Origin: Carettochelys insculpta | Lineage: Eukaryota; Chordata; Testudines; Carettochelyidae | Direction: 5' to 3' | DNA length: 64,000 nucleotides | Assembly: GCF_033958435.1 (NCBI RefSeq) | Contig: NC_134160.1 | Span: forward strand, 11,891,001-11,955,000 | In this document: in pieces, positions 22,113 through 32,619 of the stretch | Numbering within the stretch: the stretch's first letter is position 1 | Layout: every line of letters starts with the position of its first letter | Notes under the pieces: model-generated | The model's input: the letters and a program-made list of their open reading frames with translations, nothing else | Database searches by the model: none | What the model was told of the DNA's origin: nothing | Program-made: the position numbers and the translations under genes

Positions 22113-22328
22113 CAGTGGTGGATTAGCCACTGAGACAACCTGCTATGTACAGGGGTCCCAGTCAATTTGGAGCCCCCATAAAAATAGGCAGCCCTGTGTC
22201 CAACCTGCCTGGCACGCCTGCTGGAGAGTGGGGCATGCCCCCACGCCCTGACCCTTCTTCTTGCAGAATAAAATGGGGGGGGACCCGGGCTTTAGTCCAG
22301 GGCCCCGCAACCTGCTAATCCACCTCTG
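22113..22328. mobile_element. Short hAT-like MITE with 15-bp inverted repeats
   Basis: The 216-bp element begins CAGTGGTGGATTAGC and ends GCTAATCCACCTCTG, a 15-bp inverted repeat with one mismatch. Flanks ATAGGGAG and ATGGAGTT are only a weak 8-bp duplication. It lies about 100 bp from the opsin exon relic, in what would be its first intron. Confidence 0.75.
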
Positions 22329-22428
22329 ATGGAGTTGGGGGGCAACAGGGGGGGAAGGTGGAGAATGGGGGAGGAGGGTGGTAGTGGGAGACATGGTGTG
22401 GAAGGGGCAGAGGGGCTCCTTGCTTTAC

Positions 22429-22640
22429 CGAAGAGGCTGTTGCTGAAGCCATCCCAGGCAGCCGGCTGCGCCCCGGGCCCAACAGCGGCGGAGGCTGATG
22501 TTGAACAGGAAGAGGTGGGTGGGCGTGCACAGGCGCTGGAAGCGACCACAGAGCACCAGTACCACAGGTTGTGGCACAAGCCCGGGATGCCGATGGTGGT
22601 GATGAGCAGTGCCAGCTGCTGGGGCTGAAGAGGGGCAGGT
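22429..22640 (-). pseudogene. OPN3-like: Broken first exon of an encephalopsin-type opsin
   Basis: On the minus strand the translation contains LALLITTIGIPG (TM1), then in another frame LVLVLCGRFQRLCTPTH and LFLFNISL (end of TM1, first cytoplasmic loop, start of TM2), then in the first frame again WDGFSNSLFG (start of TM3). These follow OPN3 in order; FQRLxTPTHLxLxNISL and WDGFSxSLFG are distinctive for it. Opsins of this class are light-sensing GPCRs. The frame is lost by an apparent one-base deletion near AACCTG/TGG, and about 25 codons between NISL and WDGF (second half of TM2 and the extracellular loop) are missing. The exon ends TTC-G followed by GTAAAG, so the phase-1 donor after SLF-G is preserved; this is a relic of a genomic exon, not a processed copy. 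I found no second exon (YERY region) in 17000-22300. A sequencing or assembly error cannot explain the large deletion. Confidence 0.75.
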
Positions 22641-23189
22641 CCCTGCATTGTTCCTGATGCCCTGGGCCAACCACCAGGCTGGGGACACTGCCTTTGGCTC
22701 CAGGGTGGGCCACCTGCAGCTCCTTATTCCCCACAGTGGCTCCTGGCTGGCTCCTGAGCCCGCCACTGCCTGCACCAATGGGAGTGAGGGGGTGAGGAGC
22801 TGCCGCCACCCCTGGCGGGTCCCTCGTGGCTCCCCGCGCAGGCAGGCAGAGAGTGGGCAGCTGGGCCCCCCACCACATGCCCGGGGAAGGCACGTGGGCT
22901 GCACTTGTACGCTTTGTCAACATGCAGTTTCCATGAAAAAAAATCGATCAGGCCACACACGGCCCTGAGGCCACGTTTGATACGTCCGGCTCATGGCAGC
23001 TGGCAGGCGTGTGCAGCCCCGCCAGGGAGTGTGGCTGAGCACAGAAAGGCGAGGCCAGGGGAGATTTGGGAGAGTTAGTCAGTGAGGAGGAAAACAGAGG
23101 AAGGACAATGGGGAAGCAGCCTCCAAACAGGCAGCACAAGGTCAAGTGATTTGCCTAAGGGCTGTGCCCACATGTCTTTGGACTTGGGA

Positions 23190-23930
23190 GCATGAGTGGG
23201 TTTGCGCATGGGTGATGGTGCATGTGCAAGTGCATAGAAGTGTGCTGGTGCTTGTGAGCACCGTGCATGCAAGTGTAGTTACAGGAAACGTCTGACCATG
23301 CATGGGTGTTTGCCCACAGGTGGGCTTGATCCTGGGACATCTGGAGCTTAGTGCAAGAGCCATTGTAGCTTGAGCTCAAAGCTGGCTGGCTGTTAGCTAA
23401 GGCTGTAGCGGACTTTCATTCTTTCTCTGTGTAAGTGGGCTAAATGCCACTACATGGGACAGTGAACCACATCCCTAGGTGTGTGAGCCACACCTGGGCA
23501 AATGTGAGCCTGGGTGAGTGCATGCACCAGTTTGGGCATGTGAGTACATCCACGAGATCACCTGCAGACAGACCTGAGTTTGTTTACATTGCCAAGGCCG
23601 TCGGTGTGCAGGCACCAGTGTGTGCAGGAACACATGGGACTGTAAATGTGTGTTTGTGCGCATACCGGTTGGTGCACACACCAGTGTGTGCATGTGGCTG
23701 TCTGTTCAGACCAGGATGTTTGTGCACACAAAAGGTATTCTGCATGTGCTTTTGCATGCCTGCAGGGAGGGCTGTGACTGTGCATGGGTGTGTGGTCGTG
23801 TCTATGTATTAATCCACAGAGCTTTTTGGCTATATGTCCGTGTGCATTCATGCATGTGCGTGTGTGCATACTTGTGCATGTGACTGCATCAGTGTGGCAT
23901 GTGGGTGTGCACGTGGGTGAAGGAGAGAAG
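23190..23930. repeat. Degenerate TGCATGTG-rich tract
   Basis: Irregular runs of TGTGTG, TGCATG and GTGCAC fill most of about 740 bp, with an R1 repeat embedded (23316-23482). ORFs on both strands (up to 134 codons) are artefacts. Confidence 0.65.
23316..23482 (-). repeat. Family R1 repeat, full copy in reverse
   Basis: In reverse it reads CCTAGGGATGTGGTTCACTG, CCCACTTACACAGAGAAAG, CTACAGCCTTAGCTAACAGC and TGTCCCAGGATCAAGCCC, matching the copies at 10999 and 37688 from start to end. Confidence 0.65.
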
Positions 23931-24332
23931 GAGAGACAATCCAAAGTGCTGCTAATCAGCATCCTTGTTATTTATTCGTTGCACGGGTTTCATTTTGAGG
24001 AGCAAGAGAAAACTGTGTGCCCTGCAGGTGTGTGTGCCTCAGCCCCTGCTGGTCTATTTCCAGCTCCTCACCGGAGGTCACAAGCAGGTGCTTGGCCACT
24101 GGTGACTCAGAAGAGAGAAGCTGTTGGCACCATGGCTCCAGCTGCACACACCTCTGCAGCAGAAGTACAGTCTTCCTCTGGCAAGATCCTCTTGGGGCCA
24201 GTGCACGTGGCCAGGAACTAAAAGGGGCAGCAGCCCCCTTCCAGCGCAGGGTGGGGGCAGATGAGATCCTGGTGCAATGTTCTCTAGTGACCAGCCCTTG
24301 CTGCTCCCAGTCGGATTTTCAAGTCTCCCAGG

Positions 24333-24592
24333 GTACGTCTCCATTGCAATAAAAGCTTCATGGTGAGTGGCTCGGCTGCCTCAGTCTCCTAGGGTTCAGG
24401 CTGTGGGGATGAAAACTGCAGCATAGATGTTTGGACTCAGGCTGGAGCCCAGGCTCTGAGACACCCTCCCCGCATGTGGCATCCCAGAGCCCCTGCCCCA
24501 GCAGCCTGAGCCCTACTGTCTATGCTGCAATGGTAGAACCCCTCAGCCTGAGCCCCATGAGCCTGTCAGCTGACCTGTGCCAGATGCAACAA
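24333..24592. mobile_element. hAT-like element (GGGTACGTCT end)
   Basis: It starts GGGTACGTCTCCATTGCAAT and has an internal palindromic organisation of GAGCCC and GGCTC words (GGCTGGAGCCCAGGCTCTGA). The right end is lost in CR1-derived sequence. The same family is at 62990-63210. Confidence 0.65.
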
Positions 24593-24596
24593 TGCC

Positions 24597-24870
24597 AGTG
24601 GCTTTAAGGTCAGACAGGACCATCCTGATCATCTGGTCTGACCTCATGCATGTCACAGGTCACAGCACCTCCTGCACCCATTCCTATAATAGACTCTGCT
24701 TGAGTTACTGACATCCTCAGATCTTAGTTAAAGGCTTGACGAGACAGAGAACCCAGCATTTATTGTATTACAAACCCAGGCCCCATTCTGTAGGGGAAGC
24801 TGAACAGCCCCCGGCTCTCTGCCAATCTGACCTGGGAGGAAATACCCTCCTAATCCCAAATCTGGTGATG
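24597..24870 (-). repeat. CR1 LINE 3' region
   Basis: AGACAGGACCATCCTGATCA, TCATCTGGTCTGACCTC, ATTCCTATAATAGAC and CCAATCTGACCTGGGAGG are hallmarks of the 3' region of one turtle CR1 subfamily in reverse. Confidence 0.75.
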
Positions 24871-25013
24871 CTGCAAATCCCTGGAGGCCCATTTTAGATC
24901 TGTGGATATCTGTGGCTCGCTTTTATGGATGCAGATGCGGATACAAATTTTGCATCTGCCCAGGGCTCTAGCGATCGGTGTTAGAACATGTGGGTGAGTC
25001 CCCCAGTGATGTA

Positions 25014-25472
25014 CAGGTTGAATCTCTCTCGGGTGGCACCCTTGGGACCTGACAAGTGATGAATGAGAGAATTTGGTGGACCATGGGAGGTCATATTTCC
25101 TAGCAGCATTACCAACACTCCTACTGCTTATTGGGCTCTTAGAAGACATTTAGGGGTAAATTACAGCTAAATAACGCACAGAACACTCACGATTTTTCAG
25201 ATCTGAAGAAGTGGGTCTGTCCCACGAAAGCCCATCACCTAATAAATTAAATTGATAGTCTTTAAAGTGCTACAGGGCTGCTTTTGTGTTTTGTGAAGAC
25301 ACAGACTAACATGGCCCCTCTCTGAGCTCAGAATGCTGAGAGCCAGGACGGGTGGCTGTAAGCAAACTTTATGAGCCATGGGCAATGCGGCCACACCCAT
25401 GATAAATGATCATCCGGCTAACTAACGTCACGCCGGATTGCAGAGGTTGCTGGATGAAAGAGGTTCAGCCTG
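25014..25472. mobile_element. Tigger/pogo-like element, copy 2, split by an insertion
   Basis: Ends CAGGTTGAATCTCTCTCG and AGGTTCAGCCTG; TA precedes the left end. The body equals copies 1 and 3, but 139 bp of unrelated sequence (25190-25328) interrupt it. Confidence 0.8.
25190..25328. mobile_element. Palindromic repeat, family B, inserted in a Tigger-like copy
   Basis: It contains CTGAAGA-A-GTGGG-TCTGT-CCCAC-GAAA-GC at 25203-25231 on the plus strand, a hammerhead-like core, then CATCACCTAATAAATTA, GTCTTTAAAGTGCTACAGGG and the end CAGACTAACATGGCCCC. It is flanked by CAGAACACTCA (25179-25189) and CAGAATGCTGA (25329-25339), an 11-bp target duplication recognisable because the uninterrupted copies read CAGAACGCTGA. 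The left arm is truncated. Confidence 0.85.
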
Positions 25473-25879
25473 GACTGAGAAAGTCAAGCTCTCACTACTG
25501 CCAGACTGTGGAGCCTGCAGGAGGGGCAGAACAAGCTGGGCTCCGTGTGGTCTCACGCATTTCAGCTCTAACATGGGGGCCCTGCTAGCAGATGGCGACG
25601 TGATGAGACACAGCGCCAGTTAGAACTTGTCTGGTGTTTTCACTAATGTCCACACTGTGCTGTGGGATGCCCAAACAGAGCATACAACGCAAGAGAAAAG
25701 CCTCACATCAGCAGGCCCTTGCAGTGCCACAGATACCTGCTTTATATCCGTGGGTCAATTTTGTGGATCAGATGTAAATATAAAATTTGTCTCTGCTCAG
25801 GGCTCTATCCCAAGGACCATTGAGAAGAGAGCTTTGGTAGCTTTCAAGCAGGCATCAGATGGGCGGGTAGCTAGAATCC

Positions 25880-25980
25880 TGCATTGCAAATGGGGAAACT
25901 GAGGCACGGGGTGGTAATAGGGTTCTCCAGGTCCTACAAGGAGCCAGACTCAGAGCAGGAACTGCCGGCTCCAAAGTACT
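25880..25980 (-). repeat. MIR SINE fragment
   Basis: TGGGGAAACTGAGGCACGG and AGGAGCCAGACTCAGAGC follow the antisense MIR core. Confidence 0.7.
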
Positions 25981-26479
25981 GGTCTCAGCACAATACCCAG
26001 CGCTCAGGTTTCTTACACCCACCAGGCCCAGTCGGCATTGGTGGAGGCTGGCGGGTATAGTTGCACCAGGAGCAGATGCGCTCAGGACTGGCCAGGGCAG
26101 AGAGTCCCTTTCATAAATGCACAAAGCTTCATCTTCACACCACATCCGCCTGAGGGCTATTGCCAGTAGAGAAACTTCCCACCCCCACCGACACTGCTCA
26201 AGTGGCCCATGTTCCTAGCACAGTCCTGGCCCGAACCCACCCACAGTGTGAGATGGCTCAACGGGGCTTCCTCTTGAAACCAAGCCAGTCCTGGAACTGA
26301 CTGGACCAGATAGGAGGTCGGTCGCTTTACAGCTGGGCTGAACTTGGCCAGCTAGGCCTGACCCTTAGAGCGACCCCCTTTGGCAGCTAAACTCCAGTTC
26401 CCTAGACACAGGCCTCTCTTCAGTCAGCTCTGGGAAGCATCCTCCCTCCACCTGGTGCTATGAGGAACCCAGGCACTGC

Positions 26480-26492
26480 CCAGTAGAGGGCA
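26480..26492 (+). promoter_or_regulatory. CTCF-like binding motif
   Basis: CCAGTAGAGGGCA matches the core CTCF consensus CCASYAGRKGGCR at every position. It lies just upstream of a GATA-motif cluster in a non-repetitive region. Occupancy is unknown. Confidence 0.45.
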
Positions 26493-26559
26493 GTAAGGTG
26501 CACACACAAGCCTGCTCCATCACACTTTTTCCGGCTCTTTGCAAAAAATGCACAAGAGC

Positions 26560-26965
26560 AAACAAAGCGTCTGATAATACAACCGCACAAATGGCAGGAA
26601 ACGTCTTCTGTGTGCTTGACAGCAGGATCTCGGGACATGGATTCTACCATATGTCCTCCAGAGCTTCATGCCCCACCAGATGCTGTGAGAGGTGTTACTG
26701 CTCGGGAATAGGTGCCTTCTCTCATCCCTCGGTGGAAAAACATTCACTTTTATCTCAGCCTTTATCAGCCTCTAATAACCTACTTTATTTTTAGATAAGG
26801 TGAAAGCCAATAATCTGCCATCTTGAGAGTATTTTCCACTCACATCTGCATGTGTACAATTTGGTTTCCTGTGGTGGTTAAGACGCTTTTTCAAACTAAC
26901 CTGAATTGTTATTTCTTTCACTCGTCAGCAAGCCCGTGAAACACACAGATCTCTATAAATAAGAA
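26560..26965. promoter_or_regulatory. Candidate regulatory region with GATA sites and a TATA-like box
   Basis: WGATAR sites occur at 26572-26577 (TGATAA), 26749-26754 and 26762-26767 (both reverse) and 26793-26798 (AGATAA). A TATA-like CTCTATAAATAAG lies at about 26952-26964. The block is not a recognisable repeat and is AT-richer than its surroundings. No exon can be tied to it. Confidence 0.3.
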
Positions 26966-27339
26966 CACGCGTGCAGAGAGAAACACACACACCTCAGCCA
27001 CTTCACCCGAAAAAAACCCAAACGCCTTCAAAGGCGACCCCCTCTTTCTCAGAACGCAGCAGATAAAGAAGCCGCTGGCTGGGAAATGGGTATTTCAGAT
27101 TTAAAGACTGGGAAGTGCTTAGAAATGAAGTCAAAGGCACCAGGGCTTTTGAGCAGGACCTGTGCAGAAAGTGAGGGGCTCTCGGATGGGCTTGGAAAAC
27201 TGGGCTTTGGGTTGGGCCCGGCCCATCGCATTGTGGCTTTTTGAAGCACATAAAACACTTGTAGCCAGCTGTTTCTGGGTCCGGGCACAGAGAGGGACAC
27301 GTGCAGCTCCAGGCCAGCACGGGGGAGCTGAGGCGCTGA

Positions 27340-27425
27340 GTGATTAAAGCGAATGGACTGGACTCCATGGCCTCTTGAGGTCCCCTCCAGTTCTAGTGTT
27401 CTATGAGTCTGTGAATGTTGGGATT
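27340..27425 (+). repeat. CR1 or SINE 3' tail
   Basis: GGACTGGACTCCATGGCCTC, TTGAGGTCCCCTCCAGTTC and TAGTGTTCTATGAGTCTGTG are the common 3' end of CR1 and the CR1-tailed SINE. Confidence 0.75.
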
Positions 27426-27604
27426 GGGCCTTCCTGACACCCAGCCCTGTGCCCAGGCAGCTGTGCCCTGTTGTGAGTGCAATGTGTGCTGGTTGGCACC
27501 GCCTTGTCGCCGCAGCCCTGTCCTTCTCCAGCAGCAGCTCAGACAGCGCCATTTATCCTGCACCCACCCTGGCAATGCTCCTTTGCACTGACACAAAGGG
27601 GAGT

Positions 27605-27606
<2 letters not shown>

Positions 27607-27656
<50 letters not shown>
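27607..27656. repeat. Compound (CT)n(CA)n microsatellite
   Basis: About 14 CT units run directly into about 11 CA units. ORFs extending through it on both strands are artefacts. Confidence 0.97.
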
Positions 27657-27659
<3 letters not shown>

Positions 27660-28061
27660 CGCAATGCCCCTTAGCATTTTGTCCCTGGTGGGGGGGGGTG
27701 CACCTCTAGGTCTGAAAAGACGTGTCAGGGGCCATGGCCCAGTCGGGCTGCCGAGGCGGTGAGCCCTCCTGTGCACTAGGACCAGCACACGCATCACATC
27801 AGCCTCGGATGCGCAGGGCCACCGGCCTCGCTCCATCACCTGGTCCGGAGCTGATCCAGAACCTAGATGTGGGCAAGGCCCCGAACGTGGCTGCGCCCCC
27901 CCCCATGCAGCCTGGCACCCCCCCATCCCTAATCCCTCCTCCCTGTGCACAGCCTCAGCTGCCCAGCCAGCAGCATCTGCAGCGTGCTGCCAGCCCACCA
28001 GCCAGCTTCCTCTCTGACACAAAGTTTCCATTCGCCGAGAGCAGGTGACAGGTGAAGGCAA

Positions 28062-28062
<1 letters not shown>

Positions 28063-28098
<36 letters not shown>
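28063..28098. repeat. (GT)n microsatellite
   Basis: About 18 uninterrupted GT units. Confidence 0.97.
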
Positions 28099-28779
28099 GT
28101 TCAGGTCACTCTCTATCTGCAGGGCCATGCCACAAGAGCTCCAGCCTACACTGGGGTGGGGGAGGTGGAAAAGGGGCAGCACAGATTGGGCTGTTGGCCC
28201 ATTACAAATACACACCCCCTCCTGGGCAAGTCGCATCGTGCTCACAGTGTCCTGGCTCCCTTACAGTCTCCTCATGCCCCCCCCGGCCCGGCTCCCCCGT
28301 CAGTATGGCAGTGAGAACTGCAGCGTGCTTGGGAACTGCCCCCCTGCTGGAGCACCCCGTCCCTGAATGCCCTGTTCCATTCCCGGGTGAGGCTCCTCTC
28401 CCGCGCCCTCTGGTGGGGCCCTCCTTCTGCACCATGACACTGACCTGGCTGCAGCCCGGAGGGGAGTTGGGTGGGTGCCAGGATCACACACGCTGCTCAC
28501 TCCATGGGGGATTCAGCAGATTTGCCCTTTTCAGCTGCACCTTTCCCCTGGGGCAAGCGGCCTTGCTCTGCCGCAGAGCTGGTCTCCCAGAGAAGCACCC
28601 TAGGAGCAGCCTAGGGAACATGATGGGTTTGTGCTGCTCTGGGCCAAGGCCTCAGCTCCGCTGGTTTCAGTCAATGCCTGTGGACCCCTGTGCTGCCCCA
28701 TTGCAGAAGAAGAGCCAGGGCAGAAGTAGCCCCAGACTGCGCAGTGAAAGGAGGAAGGGCATTGCACCAAGAGTCAGGC

Positions 28780-28870
28780 CACCTGGATGCTCTCTCTGGC
28801 ACTACATTGCTGTATGACCTTGGTCACATCTTTTCCCTGCTGAGCAGCAGAGAAAATGGTCCCTGCCCAG
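28780..28870 (+). repeat. MIR SINE fragment
   Basis: CACCTGGATGCTCTCTCTGG, TGTATGACCTTGGTCACATC and the spacing between them match the 5' part of MIR. Confidence 0.5.
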
Positions 28871-30520
28871 CTGGAAATCTCACACCAAAACACCAGCCTG
28901 GCCTCCAAGCCGGCCTCGTACGCTGGCAGGAGGCTCCTTGGTGTGAGTGACTGCAAGGTGGCACCTCATCCTGCTGGTGAGCAGAAGAGCTGACCTGGGT
29001 AGGCATGTTTTGTGGCAAGAGGTGCTGACCAGGCTGTGTGCATTCATGGGAAACATTGGAAGGCCACTGGTGGACATGAGCTGAAGGTGGCAGCTGACCT
29101 GCCAGGAGGCTGCAGCCCTTCGGGACTTGCCGTGATGATGATGGTGGTGGTGGTGGTGGCTGACCGAAGGCCCAGTGGCCCTGGGTTGTTGTGTCACAGT
29201 GCCAGAATGAGCAGCACTCACAATAAACTCTCGTGCTCTGGCTGCACCCCGACTGCCAGTGCTGCTGCCATAGAGGAGGTTGAGGGAGGGAGGGAATTTA
29301 ACAGGAGCAGTTCAACCTGGACTCCAAGCAACAAGCCACACACCCTCCCTGACAGGAGCTAGGCTGGGACAAGCACCCTGCCCCCAAGGAGGGAAGGGAG
29401 CCATTGGGTAGCACGGCGGTGCAGTGGGGAAGGACAGAAGTGTAAATCTACCCCAGACAGGCCCCACCCAGGTCCTCAAGGGTTTTCCCTCAGCCACGTC
29501 CAGGAGCTGCAGATTTGGTGAGGACCTTCGAGCTCCTGCCACACTCGGGCCTGGTTCTCCTCTAGCCCACGCTGGCGCTGTGTCACCAGCTCCCACAAGT
29601 GGCTGCAGAGCAGGGGAAGTGATGTGTGGGGGATCTGCCCGGCATGCAGAAGTGGTGCTGGGGATGGGGATGGGGGAAAAGCTGGGGGGGGTGAGTTTCT
29701 GTGGGGCCGTAGAGTCACGTGCAGCCTCCCCCTTGCCCAGCCAGAGCTGGAGTGGGAAGGCACCTCCCCAGGGCTGGCCGGTGATTGTCCTGGGGTCAGG
29801 GCAAGTGGGGCTGTCCAGGGGAGGGGGTGAGATGTGTGAGACCTCAGCCAGACAGCGAAGAGGGGGAGCCCATTATCAGCCCAATAATCCCCCACCCCCA
29901 GGTACACAGGCGACAAACAGGCTTTTAATGAGCTGGTAAGGAGCAAACACACTGACTCCTTAATGGACAATCAGGGCTGGTGAAACACCCCACTGCCCAA
30001 GAGCCTGGCCTGCCCAGGGATTGTTTAACCCCTGGGGGTGAAGTACAATGGGCCATTGCTTTCCAGCACCTCACTGCTAGCACAGCAGAGACGCTTGGCC
30101 CTGCAGGGCTGGGCTAAGGATAGCAGGGGATGTAGAGCTGAGCACAGCTTGGAACGAGCCTGGAAATACAGAGGCGGAAGGCTCTCAAGTGCCTCTCACA
30201 TACTGGTCGTGCCGTCGGTTCCCAAGGGCATCGCTCCCGACCGGCAGGCTGAGCCCGGCCCTAATGTGTCTTACTGGCACCTGTCTTACAATGGGGCCAG
30301 GAGGCTGCAGGCAAAGATCAGGGCACAGGGCACAAGGGGCACCGACACAGCGGCTGTGACTATGCAAGGCCAGCGAGGCGGGGGCCCTTGCCCTGCTCCA
30401 ACCAGACAAGACAGAGCAAGGGGCTCTGCTCTTCTTACGTAGCTGGGGAACTAAGGCCAGTGAGACTGCGGGGCCAGCCCAGAGGCACACAGGACCCAAA
30501 CCGGGAGCTGGAGCAAGATT
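28870..30520. other. GC-rich unannotated stretch
   Basis: A short TGG run lies at 29137-29160. Overlapping ORFs on both strands (up to 171 codons) lack motifs and mirror each other, as expected from GC richness. Nothing else is supported. Confidence 0.4.
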
Positions 30521-30524
30521 TCAT

Positions 30525-30745
30525 CGATTCCTGGGCTGTAAGGCCAGAAGGGCCCCTTGTGACCAGCCAGCCTATCACAGGGCAAAGACATGTCCCCAGA
30601 AGCCGGACTCGCATGTCTTGTGGAAAGAGCCCTCCTCCTATCTGAGAACCTCCCTGCTGGGGCAACTCCCCCATGAGCCTCTCCAATGGCTCTTTACCCT
30701 CTCGGCTAGGAACTGGCTCATTCCAGCCTTGCAGCTGCTGGAGCA
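30525..30745 (-). repeat. CR1 LINE 3' region
   Basis: TTCATCGATTCCTGGGCTGT, AAGGCCAGAAGGGCCCC and TTGTGACCAGCCAGCCT resemble the CR1 3' end in reverse (TCATAGATT, GGCCAGAAGGGACC); the rest is diverged. Confidence 0.55.
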
Positions 30746-31266
30746 CGGTCAGCCTTTGGCTGCACAGCAGGGAAGCCTCGGAATCGTTTCGTCACTTCCA
30801 GGGGTAGGCACCGAGGCTGCTATTCGTAGTGCGCTTCCCCCGCAAGACCCCGGCTCAGACCAGGGCCGCCTGATGCTGGGCCTGCGCTCGCTGAGAGGCA
30901 ACCACTGCTTGGTAGATCTCGAAATCTGCACAGCCCGGGGCGGCCGAGGTGGGGCCCTTTAACCGCGCTGGCCAAAGGGAGCGTGGGCATGGGTAGAGCC
31001 CTCTAGGACTCAGTGTCACTGGTTCAGTGGCCGGACGGTGGTGGGAGGATCCGGCCGTGAAACCACTTAAATGGAGGCCCACAAGTTCAGCTGCAGCAGG
31101 GCAGGGAGCCGCCGAGCTGCAGGTGGGGGAAGTGAGCAGGAGAGCTGGGGGGCAGGGGTGGCTGAGTCTGCCCTACTGGAGCCCCACTGAGAAGGGGGGT
31201 GCTGAGAAGTGGGGGAAGTGCCGGCCACACAAGAGCAGCATGCAGAGCTCGTCGGCTGAGTCAGGT

Positions 31267-31574
31267 TAAGCCTGGGGATGGGGGGGGGTCAGTGTGGGGC
31301 TGAGAGGGGCTAAGCCTGGGGATCGGGGTCCAGTGTGGGGCTGAGAGGAGCTAAGCCTGGAGATGGGGGGGTCAGTGTGGGGCTGAGAGGGGCTAAGCCT
31401 GGGGATGGGGGTCAGTGTGGGGCTGAGAGGGGCTAAGCCTGGGGATTGGGGTCCAGTGTGGGGCTGAGAGGGGCTAAGCCTGGGGATGGGGGTCCAGTGT
31501 GGGGCTGAGAGGGGCTAAGCCTGGGGACGGGGGGTCAGTGAGGGGCTGAGAGGAGCTAAGCCTGGGGATGGGGC
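31267..31574 (+). repeat. Minisatellite, about 41-bp unit, 7 copies plus a partial
   Basis: TAAGCCTGGGGAT begins each unit at 31267, 31311, 31352, 31394, 31434, 31475, 31516 and 31557, giving periods of 44, 41, 42, 40, 41, 41 and 41 bp. Each unit continues with GTCAGTGTGGGGCTGAGAGG. Differences lie mainly in the length of the G run. The G runs could form quadruplexes. Confidence 0.97.
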
Positions 31575-31959
31575 TTAGGGCTATTTTGTATTCCCCCCCA
31601 GCACATGCATAAAGTTTTCATGCGGTTGCCCCATGCGGACAGGTTGGCCGTGCCTGGTACAGACACAGGGTGCACTGGCAGGCGGGGGATGGCGGGGGGG
31701 TGGGGTAGAGATGCAGCCCTGGGTCTGCCACTGCTTTCTGCTCCTGCTAGCCAGCCTTGGCCAGGGAGACTGGTAGGACGGGAGAAAGGGGAGGTAGCTC
31801 CCCCGATTACTGTACACCCTCCTGGGCACTCCCCTTGCCTAGAAAACCTGGGCAGCAGAGCCGGGGGTGCACCGTCAGGGTCGCACTGCACGCTGCAACC
31901 AGCTCTCTGTTTTCTTGCTCTCCTGCCAGCTGGCTGTGTCCCCCATTTGTCTCTCCTCT

Positions 31960-32072
31960 TAGCCTAAGACAGGAAACTGTCTGGGGTCTCTTCCTTTTGT
32001 GTTCGTCCAGCCCCTAACACCATCCCACTGGGGCCCTTTAGCGCTACTGTGATACAAATCAATAATAATAAG
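31960..32072 (+). repeat. MIR-type SINE 3' region
   Basis: GACAGGAAACTGTCTGGGGT, CACTGGGGCCCTTTAGCGC and TACTGTGATACAAATCAATA match the 3' module seen at 1405 and 47380. Confidence 0.65.
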
Positions 32073-32619
32073 CCAGTAGTCAAAAAGAGTGAGTTCCCAC
32101 CCAAAGAAAACATGAGCCTGTTTTCCCAAAAAAACCCTGTGGAGTGTTCACACTGCCATGGATGGAAAGTGGAGACAAGAGGGTTTTGCCCTCCCAATAA
32201 TAATGCCAGCTCTTGCAAACGACTTTCACCGACCTCCCTCCCCACTTTAGGCCAAAAAGGAATGTGAGTGAACAAAGCACAGCTATTATCAGCTTGTGTG
32301 AAGGCTCCTTTCGCAATGCTATGGCTGTGAACTGCGGCTGTAAATGAGAACGCTCCGTTGCCAGTGCTGTGGGCTATTGTCAAAAGAAAACATGCAGTGC
32401 AGACACAGTCTCAGTTACGCTAGTGCCATGTTGCACTGGTTTTGTAGGATAAAGAAGCATTAATATTAACAGCAATTAGACAGCCAGTTAGACTTACTTC
32501 CTAGGCCCTGATTAGGGTGCTATAGATTAAAAAATGTTTCAATGAAGGGAAAAAGTGGCACTCTGACTCCGTGCCTGATCTCACCCGGACTCCGTATTTT
32601 CCAGCAAGGTCTGTGAGCA

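Noticed and set aside
23444..23962. Cysteine- and histidine-rich ORFs in the TG tract
   Set aside because: The Cys/His richness comes from TGTG/CACA words, not from a zinc-finger pattern.
27393..28061. Minus-strand ORF of 222 codons
   Set aside because: It crosses the CT/CA microsatellite (ERERERE and CVCVCV runs) and is not credible as a gene.
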